A stretch of DNA of 64,000 nucleotides from Janthinobacterium sp. (GCF_009923995.1 NZ_RFSK01000011.1:1-64000), one strand, 5' to 3'. Positions 25,542 through 35,421 are shown, counted from the first letter of the stretch. Numbers and translations: made by a program. Notes: generated by a model from the letters alone, not told the origin.

Positions 25542-26018
25542 GTGCACGGCGGGGGGATAGCCGGACCACCGGGCAGCCGGAGGCAGGGTTGTTTCCTATT
25601 TCAACTTGTGAACCCAGCTACGTTCTGGGTAGACACGCTGCGCGTAGCTGGCGAAGAGCGTCTATTTCCTGAGCTTAGCCAGCGGAGAGAAGGATTCGCG
25701 CACGCTGCATCAAATTGGTTTCAGCGCTATAAAAAGCGTTGTGGTATAGATGGCAAGCACACAAAGGTATTTCATAGCTTCAGGCACACCTTCATATCGG
25801 CGCTGTTTGATCACGACGTTCCTGAACATGCAGTTGCTAAGATCGTTGGTCATGAAGCTCAATTGATCACCGGGCGCGTTTACTGGAACATAAGGGATAC
25901 TGCAAAACGGAAGCCGACATTTTATAAGTACCATCCACCACTGGAAGTATGGAATCTTCTGCCGAGATTCGAGGCAGTTTTATTCGAAAACTCCAATTTT
26001 AACTTGGGCATAAATTAA
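25542..26018 (+). pseudogene. Tyrosine recombinase, C-terminal remnant
   Basis: About 158 codons, of which the last 120 encode the catalytic end of a phage-type integrase. FHSFRHTFISALFDHDVPEH holds the His-X-X-Arg pair, VGHEAQLITGRVYW holds the second His region and the nucleophile Tyr. The N-terminal DNA-binding half and the first catalytic Arg are missing; the frame opens with a GTG in unrelated sequence. It is therefore a truncated integrase, probably from a genomic island that used the tRNA-Phe gene whose 3' fragment lies 1.7 kb downstream in the same element. Confidence 0.75.
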
Positions 26019-26033
26019 CTTGGGCGTAAACTT

Positions 26034-26831
26034 ATGACATTACTGCTAGCCTGGGCGGCCTTTGATGACGGAAAAACTGATCCATCGGCGGTCTATATTA
26101 CTACAGACAGCCGAATTTCGTGGGGAAACAACTCTACGTGGGATTATGCGCAAAAAGTTTTTTGCATTCCGATAACCAAAGAAATATTTGGTTACTGCGG
26201 CGACGTCATGTGCGTGACACAAACACTCAGTCAGATTGTGCAACTTGGTAACCTAGGAGGATTTAATAGTCTTCCGACCACTCTGAATCGCGTGGAATTG
26301 TATGCAGATCTAATTAAAGATGCCTTGATCAGCTATCCTAAAGAACAAATTGTTTCGTCCTCAAATATCATTTATATACAGCGACATATCAATAGTTACA
26401 ACGTTTTTGAAATTATAATTTCCAAAGAAATGGTTGTAACAATTAATAAAATCGAGTTTACTAGAAATGTAAAACCGTCAAAAAAAAAAGACCGAACAGA
26501 TAGAATTATAAGGGGCAGTGGCGCTTCAAAATTTAGGGGAAAAGTGCCCCCAGATACAACTTATCAAGCGTTCCATAGATTTTGCGAATGCATAGATGAT
26601 GTTAATTTGCCGAGTGTCGGAGGTGTGCCACAAGTAGTAACGATCCGGCGAAATGGCCATTGCTTATTGCTCGGCATTAACAAAAATGGAGATAATCGCG
26701 TTCTTGGATTACCAGTTCAAGCTCCAGATTTGTTTTCTGGAATAAATGAATGGAAGAACGAAAATTTCGAAAGATGGGACCCGAAACAGAACCAACTAGT
26801 GATTGGAGCCAAGAGACAACCGAAAGCTTGA
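26034..26831 (+). CDS. HslV/proteasome-like Ntn hydrolase
   Basis: A 265-residue protein whose N-terminus follows the threonine-protease plan. After the initiator Met comes Thr2 (TLLLAWA), then ITTDSRISWG with Asp25 where HslV has the Asp of its GDGQ motif, then AQKVFCI with Lys41 matching the catalytic Lys33 of proteasome beta subunits, then FGYCGDVMC where HslV has AGFAGG. The following SQIVQLGNLG helix also fits. The rest (100-265) is divergent. A free N-terminal Thr after Met removal would be the nucleophile. It is cargo of the older element. Partner or target is unknown; a role in stress or phage response is a guess. Confidence 0.6.
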   Translation: MTLLLAWAAFDDGKTDPSAVYITTDSRISWGNNSTWDYAQKVFCIPITKEIFGYCGDVMCVTQTLSQIVQLGNLGGFNSLPTTLNRVELYADLIKDALISYPKEQIVSSSNIIYIQRHINSYNVFEIIISKEMVVTINKIEFTRNVKPSKKKDRTDRIIRGSGASKFRGKVPPDTTYQAFHRFCECIDDVNLPSVGGVPQVVTIRRNGHCLLLGINKNGDNRVLGLPVQAPDLFSGINEWKNENFERWDPKQNQLVIGAKRQPKA

Positions 26832-27688
26832 GAAATGCGTCGGTCAAATTTTTTCTTGAATTAAAATTCAAGTTGGCTTTGGCCAATAGCTTTATTCATA
26901 TTTCGGAAGGAAAAAGCTAATTTGTTGTTGGTTCCTCAAGGTTTTGGAAATTTGCAGGAGGGCTTTGCTCCCTCTTCTCTTACTTATGAAGTAAGCGTTT
27001 TAACTAATATAAACTACCGCACTGATCCGATATTACCTCATTGGGTTGGAAGTCACAATACCCATGACGGCGAGAATGCCAAGTTGATTCAATTCGGCAG
27101 CCATTTGGCACTGGTTGTCGATCAGGCTGACGTTCTTTATTTCCTAGGCATTGCCCGGCCATGAACGACATGCTGATAGGTCACTGCATTTGCAAACTCA
27201 GCCCTGGCCCGCTGTTCGGTGTCATCTTCATGCTGCCGGCTACAACTGCGAAGCGGCAACTAGTTCGCTCAGTATAAAGGTCGGCAACCAGCGGACTGCG
27301 TCCCTACAGAGTAACGAGGCCCTCTAACGTGTTCACAAAATGAGGGGCGGCTCGTTATGACCAAGGCTTCCCCTTACCCAAAGCTATTACTTATAATGAC
27401 ATTGGGAAACTTCACCAAAGATGCCCCCCTCGAGTCATGAAAAAATGCGGGTTTTGCGCACCTAACCAGTAACCTATCGAAGATCCTAACGGCTGGTGTG
27501 CTGAGAATTCGAATCCGCGTTACATTGTGGACTTGCTAAAACGAATTGTCCGCGTAAGTCTTGAAAGCGTCCGCATCGTGAAGAGTCTTCCGCCTATGAA
27601 TGAATATATTGCCTAATCGCTAGCTATCAGTCCCCCCGGCGGAACCAGAAATGGACCGGGCACGAGGACTGCAAACCCCGGAAACGAC

Positions 27689-27714
27689 AACGCCAATCTC
27701 GATGGGTTGGCGTT
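27689..27714. terminator. Hairpin downstream of the tRNA-Phe fragment
   Basis: AACGCCAA and TTGGCGTT with a 10-base loop, just beyond the CCA end of the tRNA fragment in its direction of transcription. It is probably the terminator of the original tRNA-Phe gene carried along with the fragment. Confidence 0.5.
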
Positions 27715-27731
27715 GCGTGAACGATGTTCCT

Positions 27732-27787
27732 TGGTGGTCCGGGGCGGAATCGAACCACCGACACAAGGATTTTCAATCCTTGTGTTG
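27732..27787 (-). pseudogene. tRNA-Phe(GAA), 3' fragment (probable att site remnant)
   Basis: On the minus strand the sequence has an anticodon stem-loop with loop TTGAAAA (anticodon GAA), a variable region GTGTC, a T-arm GGTGG-TTCGATT-CCGCC, the acceptor 3' strand CCGGACC, a discriminator A and CCA. The 5' half (acceptor 5' strand and D-arm) is absent; AT-rich unrelated sequence replaces it. Such 3' halves are the usual attachment sites of integrative islands, which fits the truncated integrase upstream. Confidence 0.8.
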
Positions 27788-27862
27788 TCTATGAATAAAA
27801 TAGAACTTCGCTCCAAGGCTAAGAACATCAATGTTGGATCAAGTCTCCCGCTCGCCTACTCA

Positions 27863-27919
27863 ATTTACGACTTTAATGACTCATTTACGACTTTAATGAA
27901 CCATTTACGACTTTAATGA
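27863..27919. repeat. Right-end TnsB-type sites of the older element
   Basis: Three copies of ATTTACGACTTTAATGA at 27863, 27883 and 27903, exactly 20 bases apart. They are the inverse of the left-end sites at 24.2-24.3 kb. This tight array is the right-end pattern of Tn7-type transposons. Confidence 0.9.
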
Positions 27920-27925
27920 GCAGGA

Positions 27926-27930
27926 ATAGC
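27926..27930. repeat. Target site duplication ATAGC, left copy
   Basis: ATAGC directly abuts the TGT terminus of the younger element; the second copy is at 46323-46327. The first three bases are the end of the older element and the last two are the start of its own duplication GCGAC. Confidence 0.95.
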
Positions 27931-27940
27931 TGTCGACACA

Positions 27941-28079
27941 TAAAAAAGTTTGACACAAGTAGCCCATACAAATCAATGATTTACGAAAAATACATAAAGA
28001 CGATTTTCGAGAAAAGTTTGATACAAACAAACCAGATTTTAAACGACATCGGAATCTTGCAATAAAAATGTTTGACACA
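27941..28079. repeat. Left-end TnsB-type sites of the younger element
   Basis: Three spaced sites with core AAAWGTTTGAYACA at 27941-27957, 28011-28027 and 28061-28079. They are the inverse of the three copies at the right end. Confidence 0.9.
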
Positions 28080-28122
28080 ATATCGGGGGGACTCACCCTC
28101 CGTCCGTTCCACGCCGCCTTCA

Positions 28123-29832
28123 ATGCCTGCAAAACTCCTTTTCTTTCCGCCTACGTTCCCTGACGAAACCCTCATTTCGAGGGTCTCACGCTATCATCTG
28201 ATGTCAGGCAACAGAACTGACCAGTCCACATTTATCGAGCTTTTCGGTAGAGCGGGTTTTGGATTGGGGGCGGTAGTGCCGCCGCATATTGGGGAACTGG
28301 CATTGCGCCTACCAGGAGACCTCGACACCAATGTAGTCGCCATTCACTGGGAGAGCACCTTGCTTCCGGCATTTCGCCCGTTTTTAGGGAGATCAAGCAA
28401 ATCTCCCTCGCCCCCCAGCGATGAGGCTGGCGAGGGCGCGGGAGTCAGCCACCTGCCCAGGCACGTGGTCGGCATGAGCGGAGAGGCGAAACTTTGCCTG
28501 AGCTGCGCCAACGATGATGAAAAGTTGCATGGCGCCGGGTATTGGCACCGATCCCATCAAATCCCTGGCGTGACCGTATGCTATAAACACCAAGAGGCAC
28601 TGATCAGCAGCTGTCCGAATTGCCGATACCCGTTTCAACACGCGAATCGACTGCTCTCCGTGCCTTGGGGGTCTTGCTACCAATGTAAGCAGCGTTTGAG
28701 CAAGGCCGGCCAAGGGCAGACCGTATCGGAGTTGGAAGTTGCGTTTGCGAGATACGCGCACGATCTGCTCCAGGAAAACATGGCGTCGGTGCCGCCTGAC
28801 ATTCTCATGAACACGTATCGGGAAAAGATCCGGCAACGCGGCTATGTCCGAAAGTCCCAAATCGATCTCAAAAGTTTTCAGGAGGCGATGATTCGATATC
28901 TGGGAGAGCCATTTATCCGCAAGGTGGATCCCGCTTTTTCATTGAACCGGACCAGCACTTGGCTGCGCTTATCCTACCTTCAGTCAGCACTGGATCTGCC
29001 GATTACGCGTCATCTCCTGATGGGAATGCATCTGTTTGGCACGGCCTCTCATTTTCATATCGAAGTGCAAGCGATGCAGAACGCTGGGCATATTACGCTC
29101 CGCAAGAAGGCCACGCAGTCCCACGCCAGCCAAAACATGCTGCGGGATGAATTCAGACAAAAAATCACAAAGGAATTGAAGAAAAATCCCACGCTCAGTA
29201 TGGAAAAACTTTGGAAGAAGCAAGTGCGTACGATGGCATGGTTATTCGAGCACGACAAGACCTGGCTGAACAACACAGTGACTGCGGGCGTAAGTAGAGA
29301 AACCGATGCGTTAGCGTCCAAGATACAAGCCGCTGATGCCCTCGATCGTGAAGGTGCCCGTCAAATTGAAGAGGTATCGCGCAAGCTGTTTGAACAGACA
29401 GGTAAACCTCAGCGTGTGACAATCAGCAAAATTCTCACCGGTCTGTCCAAGCCAGTAGCCAGCACAGCAGGCAATCGGGAGCGCTATCCGCTGTTGTTCG
29501 CCGCCCTCGATCTGTGCAAGGAAACCGCTTGGTGCTTTAGTGCACGCCGGATATTGTGGGCCTTGGGAGAGCTGGATCGCTTCGAAGAAACGATCACGAT
29601 AGGCAACATCGTATTGAGATCTGCTGTCGGAACTCGCGCCGTGGAGGAAATATTGCAATTTTGTGGCTGGGATGGAGAGAAGCTGAGCAAGACCACGATC
29701 AACCCCAAACTCTTGCTGGCGAAAGCAGGCATCACGCGCACATGGCGCGGCCCGTCCGAAAACAAGTTAGGAGAATTTGCTGGCCGCGGCTACGTGTCAA
29801 AAGGCACGCGCCGAAAAAAATGGGCTATTTAA
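28123..29832 (+). CDS. TniQ/TnsD-like target selector, left copy
   Basis: A 569-residue TniQ protein starting AKLLFFPPTFPDETLISRVS, the typical N-terminus. Zinc-binding groups follow: CLSCANDDEKLHGAGYWHRS with VCYKH (CCCH), then CPNC and CYQC. The long C-terminal half is basic and helical with possible HTH segments, as in TnsD. TniQ proteins bind a DNA target and recruit TnsC. It lies on the opposite strand to the other tns genes, right next to the left end, so it has its own promoter. The ATG at 28123 is the start; the frame opens earlier inside the end repeats. It could be the glmS selector or one for another target. Confidence 0.88.
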   Translation: MPAKLLFFPPTFPDETLISRVSRYHLMSGNRTDQSTFIELFGRAGFGLGAVVPPHIGELALRLPGDLDTNVVAIHWESTLLPAFRPFLGRSSKSPSPPSDEAGEGAGVSHLPRHVVGMSGEAKLCLSCANDDEKLHGAGYWHRSHQIPGVTVCYKHQEALISSCPNCRYPFQHANRLLSVPWGSCYQCKQRLSKAGQGQTVSELEVAFARYAHDLLQENMASVPPDILMNTYREKIRQRGYVRKSQIDLKSFQEAMIRYLGEPFIRKVDPAFSLNRTSTWLRLSYLQSALDLPITRHLLMGMHLFGTASHFHIEVQAMQNAGHITLRKKATQSHASQNMLRDEFRQKITKELKKNPTLSMEKLWKKQVRTMAWLFEHDKTWLNNTVTAGVSRETDALASKIQAADALDREGARQIEEVSRKLFEQTGKPQRVTISKILTGLSKPVASTAGNRERYPLLFAALDLCKETAWCFSARRILWALGELDRFEETITIGNIVLRSAVGTRAVEEILQFCGWDGEKLSKTTINPKLLLAKAGITRTWRGPSENKLGEFAGRGYVSKGTRRKKWAI

Positions 29833-30014
29833 CCCAACACCAGCGAAAACAAGACGCAGGCCACCGCACTGATCGAGAAAAGCGACAAGACCTCAGGCGC
29901 TCTCGACGTACTGGCGCCTCGTGCGCCTGGAAATCAATATTGATTGACAAGCCGATTCAATAACAGTTCTACCTCCTTGGCCAGGGGTGGTCTCAGTCTG
30001 GCCATATGCATCAA

Positions 30015-31763
30015 CTACCACGATGGCGGCAAGCCCTGATGATACATTTGCCGAGCGGCCCAAGACAGGCGGCGACACTGGAATTGCGCCGTCGTCTCCA
30101 CGCATGCGGCAAGCGCAACAGCGGTCAGAGGCAACTTGATCAAATGTTTTTCCAGCACCGCGAGGCAGCCAATTTTCCGGCCTATTGCCGATTGACTGAC
30201 TCGAACAGGCTTTTCCACTGCGTAAAGCTCCTGGCTACATTCCCGTACAGCGTCGGCCATTTCTTGGTCTCGTCGGCCCCAATCTATCCGCGCATTGTGC
30301 ACTATCAACCGGCGTGGTGTTGTCTCAATAGTATGGGTCAACCATTCCCGGTCATTCCTGTGCAACCAAGCGTAGTCGGGTCGCGCACGCAGTAAGGCGG
30401 TTGGATGTCCGCGTACAAATCGCTTCCGTCGCCGATCTCGTTGATTCACAAAGATCAATTCCTTTCTGACTTTTGCCACATCAGGAAACATGCGCAGTAA
30501 ACGATACAAGCTGACGGTCGAAGTCTGATGGCGTCGCGCCAGTGTCTCGAGCGCAGTGTTGGACTGGAGCGCCCTCGTCAGTATTGCCATCGTGGGTCCA
30601 TCGAGTTTCTTGGGCCGCTTGGCAACAGGGATGCCGCCTTGGGCAGCCTCGATACGCAAAGTAGTCACGGACTTGCCGAGAAGTTGGGCACAGCGCCGCA
30701 ACGAGTACTGAAGATCCACGAGCATCGTGCGTAACTGATTTCCAGGAAGTGCAGGCACAGGCGGCGGTAGCGAACGACTGGATGGGCGCGATATCTTGAC
30801 CGTCTCATTCGCCGCCATCAAAAGGTGCTCAATCTTGCCGTTGAGACACTGCAGCAGAACGAGATGCTTAAGCGGATGCGTTGACTTACGTGACTTGCGC
30901 AGCAAACTGATCGCCCAATCCTGGAGGCCGGAAGCCGGTCGCTGGAGGCATTGCATTGCGCCATTTGCGGACAGCGATGACACTTGCTGTCTTACTTGCT
31001 GGGACAATTCGGCAACCATCACCCGTCCGCCAGCATGAGTGAATCCGAGGTCCGATGCCAGACTGCGATAAAAGTCCTGAAGTCGCCTTGTAGGGATAAT
31101 ATCCAAATGCAAATTGAGAACTTGCCGACTCAGGATCGAGAGGGCTAGCATCCCTTCTCGATGCTGTGCTGAAACGACGACGTGCTTTGCGTGCAAGATG
31201 ACTTCCCTGTCCGCTGGGAGAAACAGTTGGTGGCGATGCTGTGCCACCCAGCTCGCCGCCAGTTCGACAAGCGGTGCGCCATGTTGCGCGCAGATATGAA
31301 CCGCCGGCAGCTGATGGGCTCGATGCCAATACGGTTGTCCAACAAGTTCCACATCCCGCTCGCTGCATTGTTCGCAATAACGATAGCAATTTCCCCCGCC
31401 CACTTGGCTTGCGATCAGCCCCATCAACGTCTTGAGCCCTGAAGCCGATGGACCTTTCATGGCAATGAGACTAAGTGCGACCTGCCGCTCAGTCAAGAAT
31501 GGACGGTAATACGGGAACAAGGTATGTCGGTCGACAATGTCTTGGGCATCAAGCGCCACTGCTTGGGGAAGCCTGGAAGCGAGGGTATCGAGCAAACTCG
31601 GAAGGTGTGACGACACGATCTGTGTGTGCTTACCGAATAGTTCATGCAATGTGTCCCGATCGTCATGATGGCCGGAAAGACGATGGTATCGCGCAATCAA
31701 ACTAAACAGCGACTCGTCCGGGAAACTGGTAGGGAAAAATTGCAAGCGGCCGCAACCACTCAT
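30015..31763 (-). CDS. TnsD/TniQ-family target selector of the tns operon
   Basis: A 582-residue TniQ protein. It begins SGCGRLQFFPTSFPDESLFS; the zinc-finger region YCEQCSERDVELVGQPYWHR continues to HICAQHG (CCCH pattern). The C-terminal half contains AQLLGKSVTTLRIEAAQGG and LARRHQTSTVSLYRLLRMF, two HTH-like segments expected of a DNA-binding TnsD. The ATG at 31763 lies 4 bases after the tnsC stop, so it is the last gene of a tnsA-tnsB-tnsC-tniQ operon. By position it is the best candidate for the glmS-specific TnsD, which recognises the 3' end of glmS. It is intact, unlike its operon partners. Confidence 0.88.
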   Translation of the reverse strand: MSGCGRLQFFPTSFPDESLFSLIARYHRLSGHHDDRDTLHELFGKHTQIVSSHLPSLLDTLASRLPQAVALDAQDIVDRHTLFPYYRPFLTERQVALSLIAMKGPSASGLKTLMGLIASQVGGGNCYRYCEQCSERDVELVGQPYWHRAHQLPAVHICAQHGAPLVELAASWVAQHRHQLFLPADREVILHAKHVVVSAQHREGMLALSILSRQVLNLHLDIIPTRRLQDFYRSLASDLGFTHAGGRVMVAELSQQVRQQVSSLSANGAMQCLQRPASGLQDWAISLLRKSRKSTHPLKHLVLLQCLNGKIEHLLMAANETVKISRPSSRSLPPPVPALPGNQLRTMLVDLQYSLRRCAQLLGKSVTTLRIEAAQGGIPVAKRPKKLDGPTMAILTRALQSNTALETLARRHQTSTVSLYRLLRMFPDVAKVRKELIFVNQRDRRRKRFVRGHPTALLRARPDYAWLHRNDREWLTHTIETTPRRLIVHNARIDWGRRDQEMADAVRECSQELYAVEKPVRVSQSAIGRKIGCLAVLEKHLIKLPLTAVALAACVETTAQFQCRRLSWAARQMYHQGLPPSW

Positions 31764-31767
31764 TGTC

Positions 31768-33228
31768 CTATGCACTCTTGCAATAGCTGTCGGAAAACTC
31801 CAGCGCATCGGTTTGCAACCAATTCTCCAGACGAAGAATCTCCAGTGGGTTTGCCTGTTCCGCGATGGTGGCAGAAATCGTCGGCGTTGATGGGGTGGCG
31901 TTGGCGGCCACTTGCTGCGGAGATGCCGCCGAAGACGGCGATTCTTCCGTAGTTGGCACGGTTGACGGCGGTGTGCCCCTGGCGGCCTTGGCCTGACGCA
32001 GTATCGACAGGCGGCTCTCGGAGGACAGCACGCCAGCATCGATCATCATATCGTCGAGCTGATCGTCGGTCGGCATCAGGTCTTCAAATTTGCGCATTTT
32101 TTTGGGATCCCGGCTGCGCAGAACCGCCAGCGCCGGCTTCAGGAGTTTCATTTTGGTGTCGGCGACATGCTTAAAGACAGCCTCCGTCAGCGTCTCCTCA
32201 TTGGACTGGATGGCGTAACGCTGTCCCAGTATCATTAGTTTGGCTAGGAAGTCAGTGACGCCCTGCGTGAGGTCGTACAGAGTGGCCCGTATGCCGTCGG
32301 TCAGCACTGCGGGATTGCTGACCCATTGGTACTCCCAGATAGTTTCGACGAGCAATGTCCAGGCATCACCACTTTCCTCGGGTTGCTTGAAATCATAAGT
32401 ACCCAAGCCACACGCGCGCCTGGCATTTCGAAGCACGTCCGCAAACAACTCGAATCCCGATGGTATTGATCAGATTGACGAAAAAATTAAGCATGTTATC
32501 TTTGCCGCCGGTCTTGGCCGCGTTCAGATGCTGCAATTCGTCAATAAAGATCGCACCGATAAAATAGGTGCTGGCGATTTGTTCCATCCTTTGAATCATT
32601 TCAAGGATGCCGCCCTTAGATTTATATCGCTGGCGTACTTCTGCTGTCCCAAGGCTTGATCCACGGCCCGGAAAAACGCGTGACACAGGCCAGATAGAGA
32701 GCCATCGAAAGGGCATTCAATTTTCAGCCAGACAATCTGTGTGTGGATGAATTCGCGATCCTTGTAGCGCTTATGGAGTATCGTTTGCGGATACAAGCGC
32801 AAGATCGAATTGAGCGCAGTGGTCTTGCCAATACCGCTTAAGCCGACCAAGCTAAAGGTTGTGGCCGAGGACTGGAAATTTGCCATGGCGCGTCGATCGG
32901 TCGACAAGGTATGCAAATGCCGCCAAGTGGCCGCCGACATGGGATTGCGGCTGACATAGCCGCTGCGGATCAGCGACGAGACTGCGCTCTCCAGTTCAAG
33001 GTGAATCTCCAACGGCTGCACTACGGTTCTCAACCGATCAATGCAATGGAGCCGGACTTCCTTGGGCAAGCTGCGCTCTTGTTCGCTCCCGTCAGGAAAG
33101 TGGCCAATCAAACACGCCGCATCCTGCTCCGATAGAATCGGCGGCAGTGCTTCGATCAAAGGATTGCCGCCATATTCGGAAACGGGAGACGGGGTGTAGG
33201 TGGCATATACCGGTGCTTGGTTGCTCAT
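31768..33228 (-). pseudogene. tnsC: TnsC ATPase, broken by two reading-frame lesions
   Basis: Three frames together give a full TnsC. Frame one (33228 to about 32650) has TTFSLVGLSGIGKTTALNSI, the Walker A. Frame two has RYKSKGGILEMIQRMEQIAS and IGAIFIDELQHLNAAKTGG, the Walker B region. Frame three (from about 32448) has FADVLRNARRACGLGTYDF and the C-terminus. The first break lies at a run of three Gs (32648-32650 as C on the plus strand) and would be restored by one extra G. The second, near 32445-32462, has lost the strand that joins NTIGI to GFELFADV, probably by a small deletion. TnsC is the AAA+ regulator that passes the target to TnsAB. Confidence 0.85.
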
Positions 33229-33237
33229 GGTGACGGC

Positions 33238-35420
33238 TTATTGTTTTCGACGCAGACGGCTCAGTAGATCGATAACCTCACCACTGCGCTGCCCATAGGT
33301 TTCAGAAACGGCGGGGACTGGTGGAGGAACATGGCGTGCAGTAACGCTTGGAGAGGCAAGCGCTGGATTCACGCTGCCAGCCCGCTCGGCGGCCTTTTCG
33401 ATTGCGCGATTGCCGCGGATGTCCGCTACGCTTTGCGCCGCCGACAGATGATCCGGGGCCAGCTTTTTTCCGCGGTAGCCTGCACAATAATGCTTTGCAC
33501 CTGATCATCGAGTTGGACCTTACTGGTCAGCTCGACGTACTTTTCTTCAGGCGATGCGTGCTCGATCACTGCTAGCATGTCCTGGATTTCCTCCAGCCGA
33601 TGCCCTTGATATCGAACCTCGGATGCGCGCAGATTATATTGAACAAATGAATGGTCGTCGCCGCGTATCCAGAGGTGTTCGGGCTTGGTCGGATCGTGCC
33701 ACACATCGATCGACTCACGTCCCTTGGCGCGAGCACGAGCGAATTTCAAGCCTTCGCGGTCACCGGCCGAGGTGTAATACATGCCTGAGAAGTAAATACC
33801 GCCGGACTGCACACTCGCCTTTGCCTTCGGCAAAAGATGCAGGTAGATCAATTCGGAGGCCTGGATATTTGGCGTGCCAAAGCCATGCTCGATACCCCAG
33901 TTCCAGATACCCAAGGGTGTGGAATCAATCCCTTGAGCGATCATGTCCGCGTTGAGCCAATCGGGCTGCCGGCTATGGCGGTTATAGTGCAAAGTACTGG
34001 CTACGATGATTTTGGTGAACTCCTGCAGGTCCAGCGTCGCATCCAGACGATAGTCCCGTTCGCCACGCTCCTTAACTCGTTCGGCAACACCACCAGGCGC
34101 CCACTGTATTTGAGTCAAGCGATTGAGTACCCGGAAACGGCTCTCGACAATCGCTTTCCAGTCAGGGCGGTACGGCGGAGGAAACACCAGGTCGATGCCC
34201 AAGCCCGTTGCCAAGCTTGCGGCCCCGGTCCCCAGCATCTCACCGCGATCGCCGCATATTTCTTGCGGCAAATGATGGCATGGCCAATCGTTTACACTGA
34301 TCTGGATATCGAATTGCCGGCAAAATTCCACCTTGTCACTAAAGGCATTCCACAGGGCTTGCCGAGCGCCGCTCCAGCTCGGCCCCTCCAGCCCGACATA
34401 CAAGCCGACGATCATCCTGGAAAACACATCGACCACGACATATACCACGGGCCGGCCGATGATCCAATTGCGGTTAAAGCGGCTGACCAAATAGACATCG
34501 GCAATGGTGGCGTCAATTTCAAAGCGGTGGCAAGGACCAAACAGACCTTGATTGGCTCGGCCCGCCAGGGCACGATGATCTTTTGCCCATTTGCGCTCAC
34601 CTTTACGGCCACGCAGCACTGTAATTTCGTCGAATGCTTTCTTGCCCCAGTAGTCGAATTGCGTGAACTTGGGCAGTTCGTGCGCGGGCTTGAGTTCTAC
34701 CTCATCGTCCGAATAGCCTGCTACCGGTTGTGTCGTCCGGTAAAATTTGTTCAGTGTCCTGGTATAGGCGTCGGTGATACATTGGACCTCATTGTTCTTA
34801 TAAAGAGCGTAGCCGATCTTGATCATGGCCTTGTCCTGGTCAGACAGAATTTTGGCCTTGGAGTCCATCACGACGCCTTGAAATTTCGGAGGGCGGCCGT
34901 TAATCTTCCCGTTGACGAAGGTCTTCGGCTTGCCAGGGCCACCAGAACGTACATAGTCAGGTAACAGCGTATTTTCGGTGGAGCCAAATAGCCAATAACG
35001 GTACAACAATCGATATAACGTCTTGCGTGGCAAACCCATGGCGGCAGCATGCGCAGACAACAAAGGTCCCATGGCGTCAGGGACGAATATCTCGCCGGGA
35101 TATTTGGTTTGCACGAGAGGCCGGATACGCTCCCAGCTGGTTTGGCGGATAAGTTTGGCTTTGGTGGTGAGCTCGTCCTCCAGCAGCAACATAAAGGCCG
35201 GCACTTTGATGTCAACACGACGGATCTTCTGCTCTTGCAGTAGTCCATGCAGCTCATCAAGGGATATCGTCCACGGCTGCCGAGGTGGAACCTGCATAGT
35301 GATTAGGCTGGCGAGATTGTTCTCTTTATCCAACCACAGTACCCTGGCCGGCAGCGCAAAGGGTTCTTCTTGATGGATGGATTCGAACACCTCCTGGGTG
35401 GTAATCGTGGGAGTCATCAT
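33238..35420 (-). CDS. tnsB: TnsB DDE transposase with frameshifted C-terminal tail
   Basis: The main frame (33426-35420) gives 664 residues: N-terminal HTH domains, an RNase H-like core with Asp303 (RFEIDATIAD), Asp391 (ICGDRGEM) and Glu426 (IVESRFRVLN), and a beta-barrel domain. All three catalytic acids are present. At a run of six As (T-run 33464-33469 on the plus strand) the frame ends early as SWPRIICRRRKA. One extra A would restore about 75 further residues ending in IDLLSRLRRKQ with TAA at 33238, just before tnsC. In Tn7 the TnsB C-terminal tail contacts TnsC, so the truncation should matter. Slippage on the A-run could rescue some product. Confidence 0.88.
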
Positions 35421-35421
35421 C

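Larger units (their letters stand above)
24181..27928. mobile_element. Older Tn7-like element without transposase genes
   Basis: Termini are TATTCTTGCC on the left and, read inward from the right, TATTCCTGCT. Each is followed 17 bases in by GTCGTAAAT. The target duplication GCGAC is at 24176-24180; its partner is at 46326-46330, separated from the element by the younger insertion. Left-end sites AGTCGTAAATTG or similar are spaced by about 55 bases, and right-end sites ATTTACGACTTTAATGA repeat every 20 bases. This copies Tn7 architecture and the sites resemble Tn7's own AAAGTCTTAAAC, but the termini lack the usual 5'-TGT. Contents: an unknown protein, a truncated integrase, an HslV-like hydrolase and a tRNA fragment. 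It must have been moved in trans or have lost its tns genes. Confidence 0.88.
26832..28122. other. Non-coding stretch spanning the junction of the two elements
   Basis: From 26832 to 27680 only short frames exist (one of about 80 codons from a TTG at 26922 has no ribosome site), and I see nothing coding. The part 27689-27787 holds a hairpin and a tRNA-Phe 3' fragment. The right end of the older element, the duplication ATAGC and the left end of the younger element fill 27860-28080. Confidence 0.65.

Noticed and set aside
26922-27164. Frame of 80 codons starting at TTG
   Set aside because: No Shine-Dalgarno sequence, no homology by eye, and the upstream sequence does not suggest a promoter; it may be a decayed remnant.
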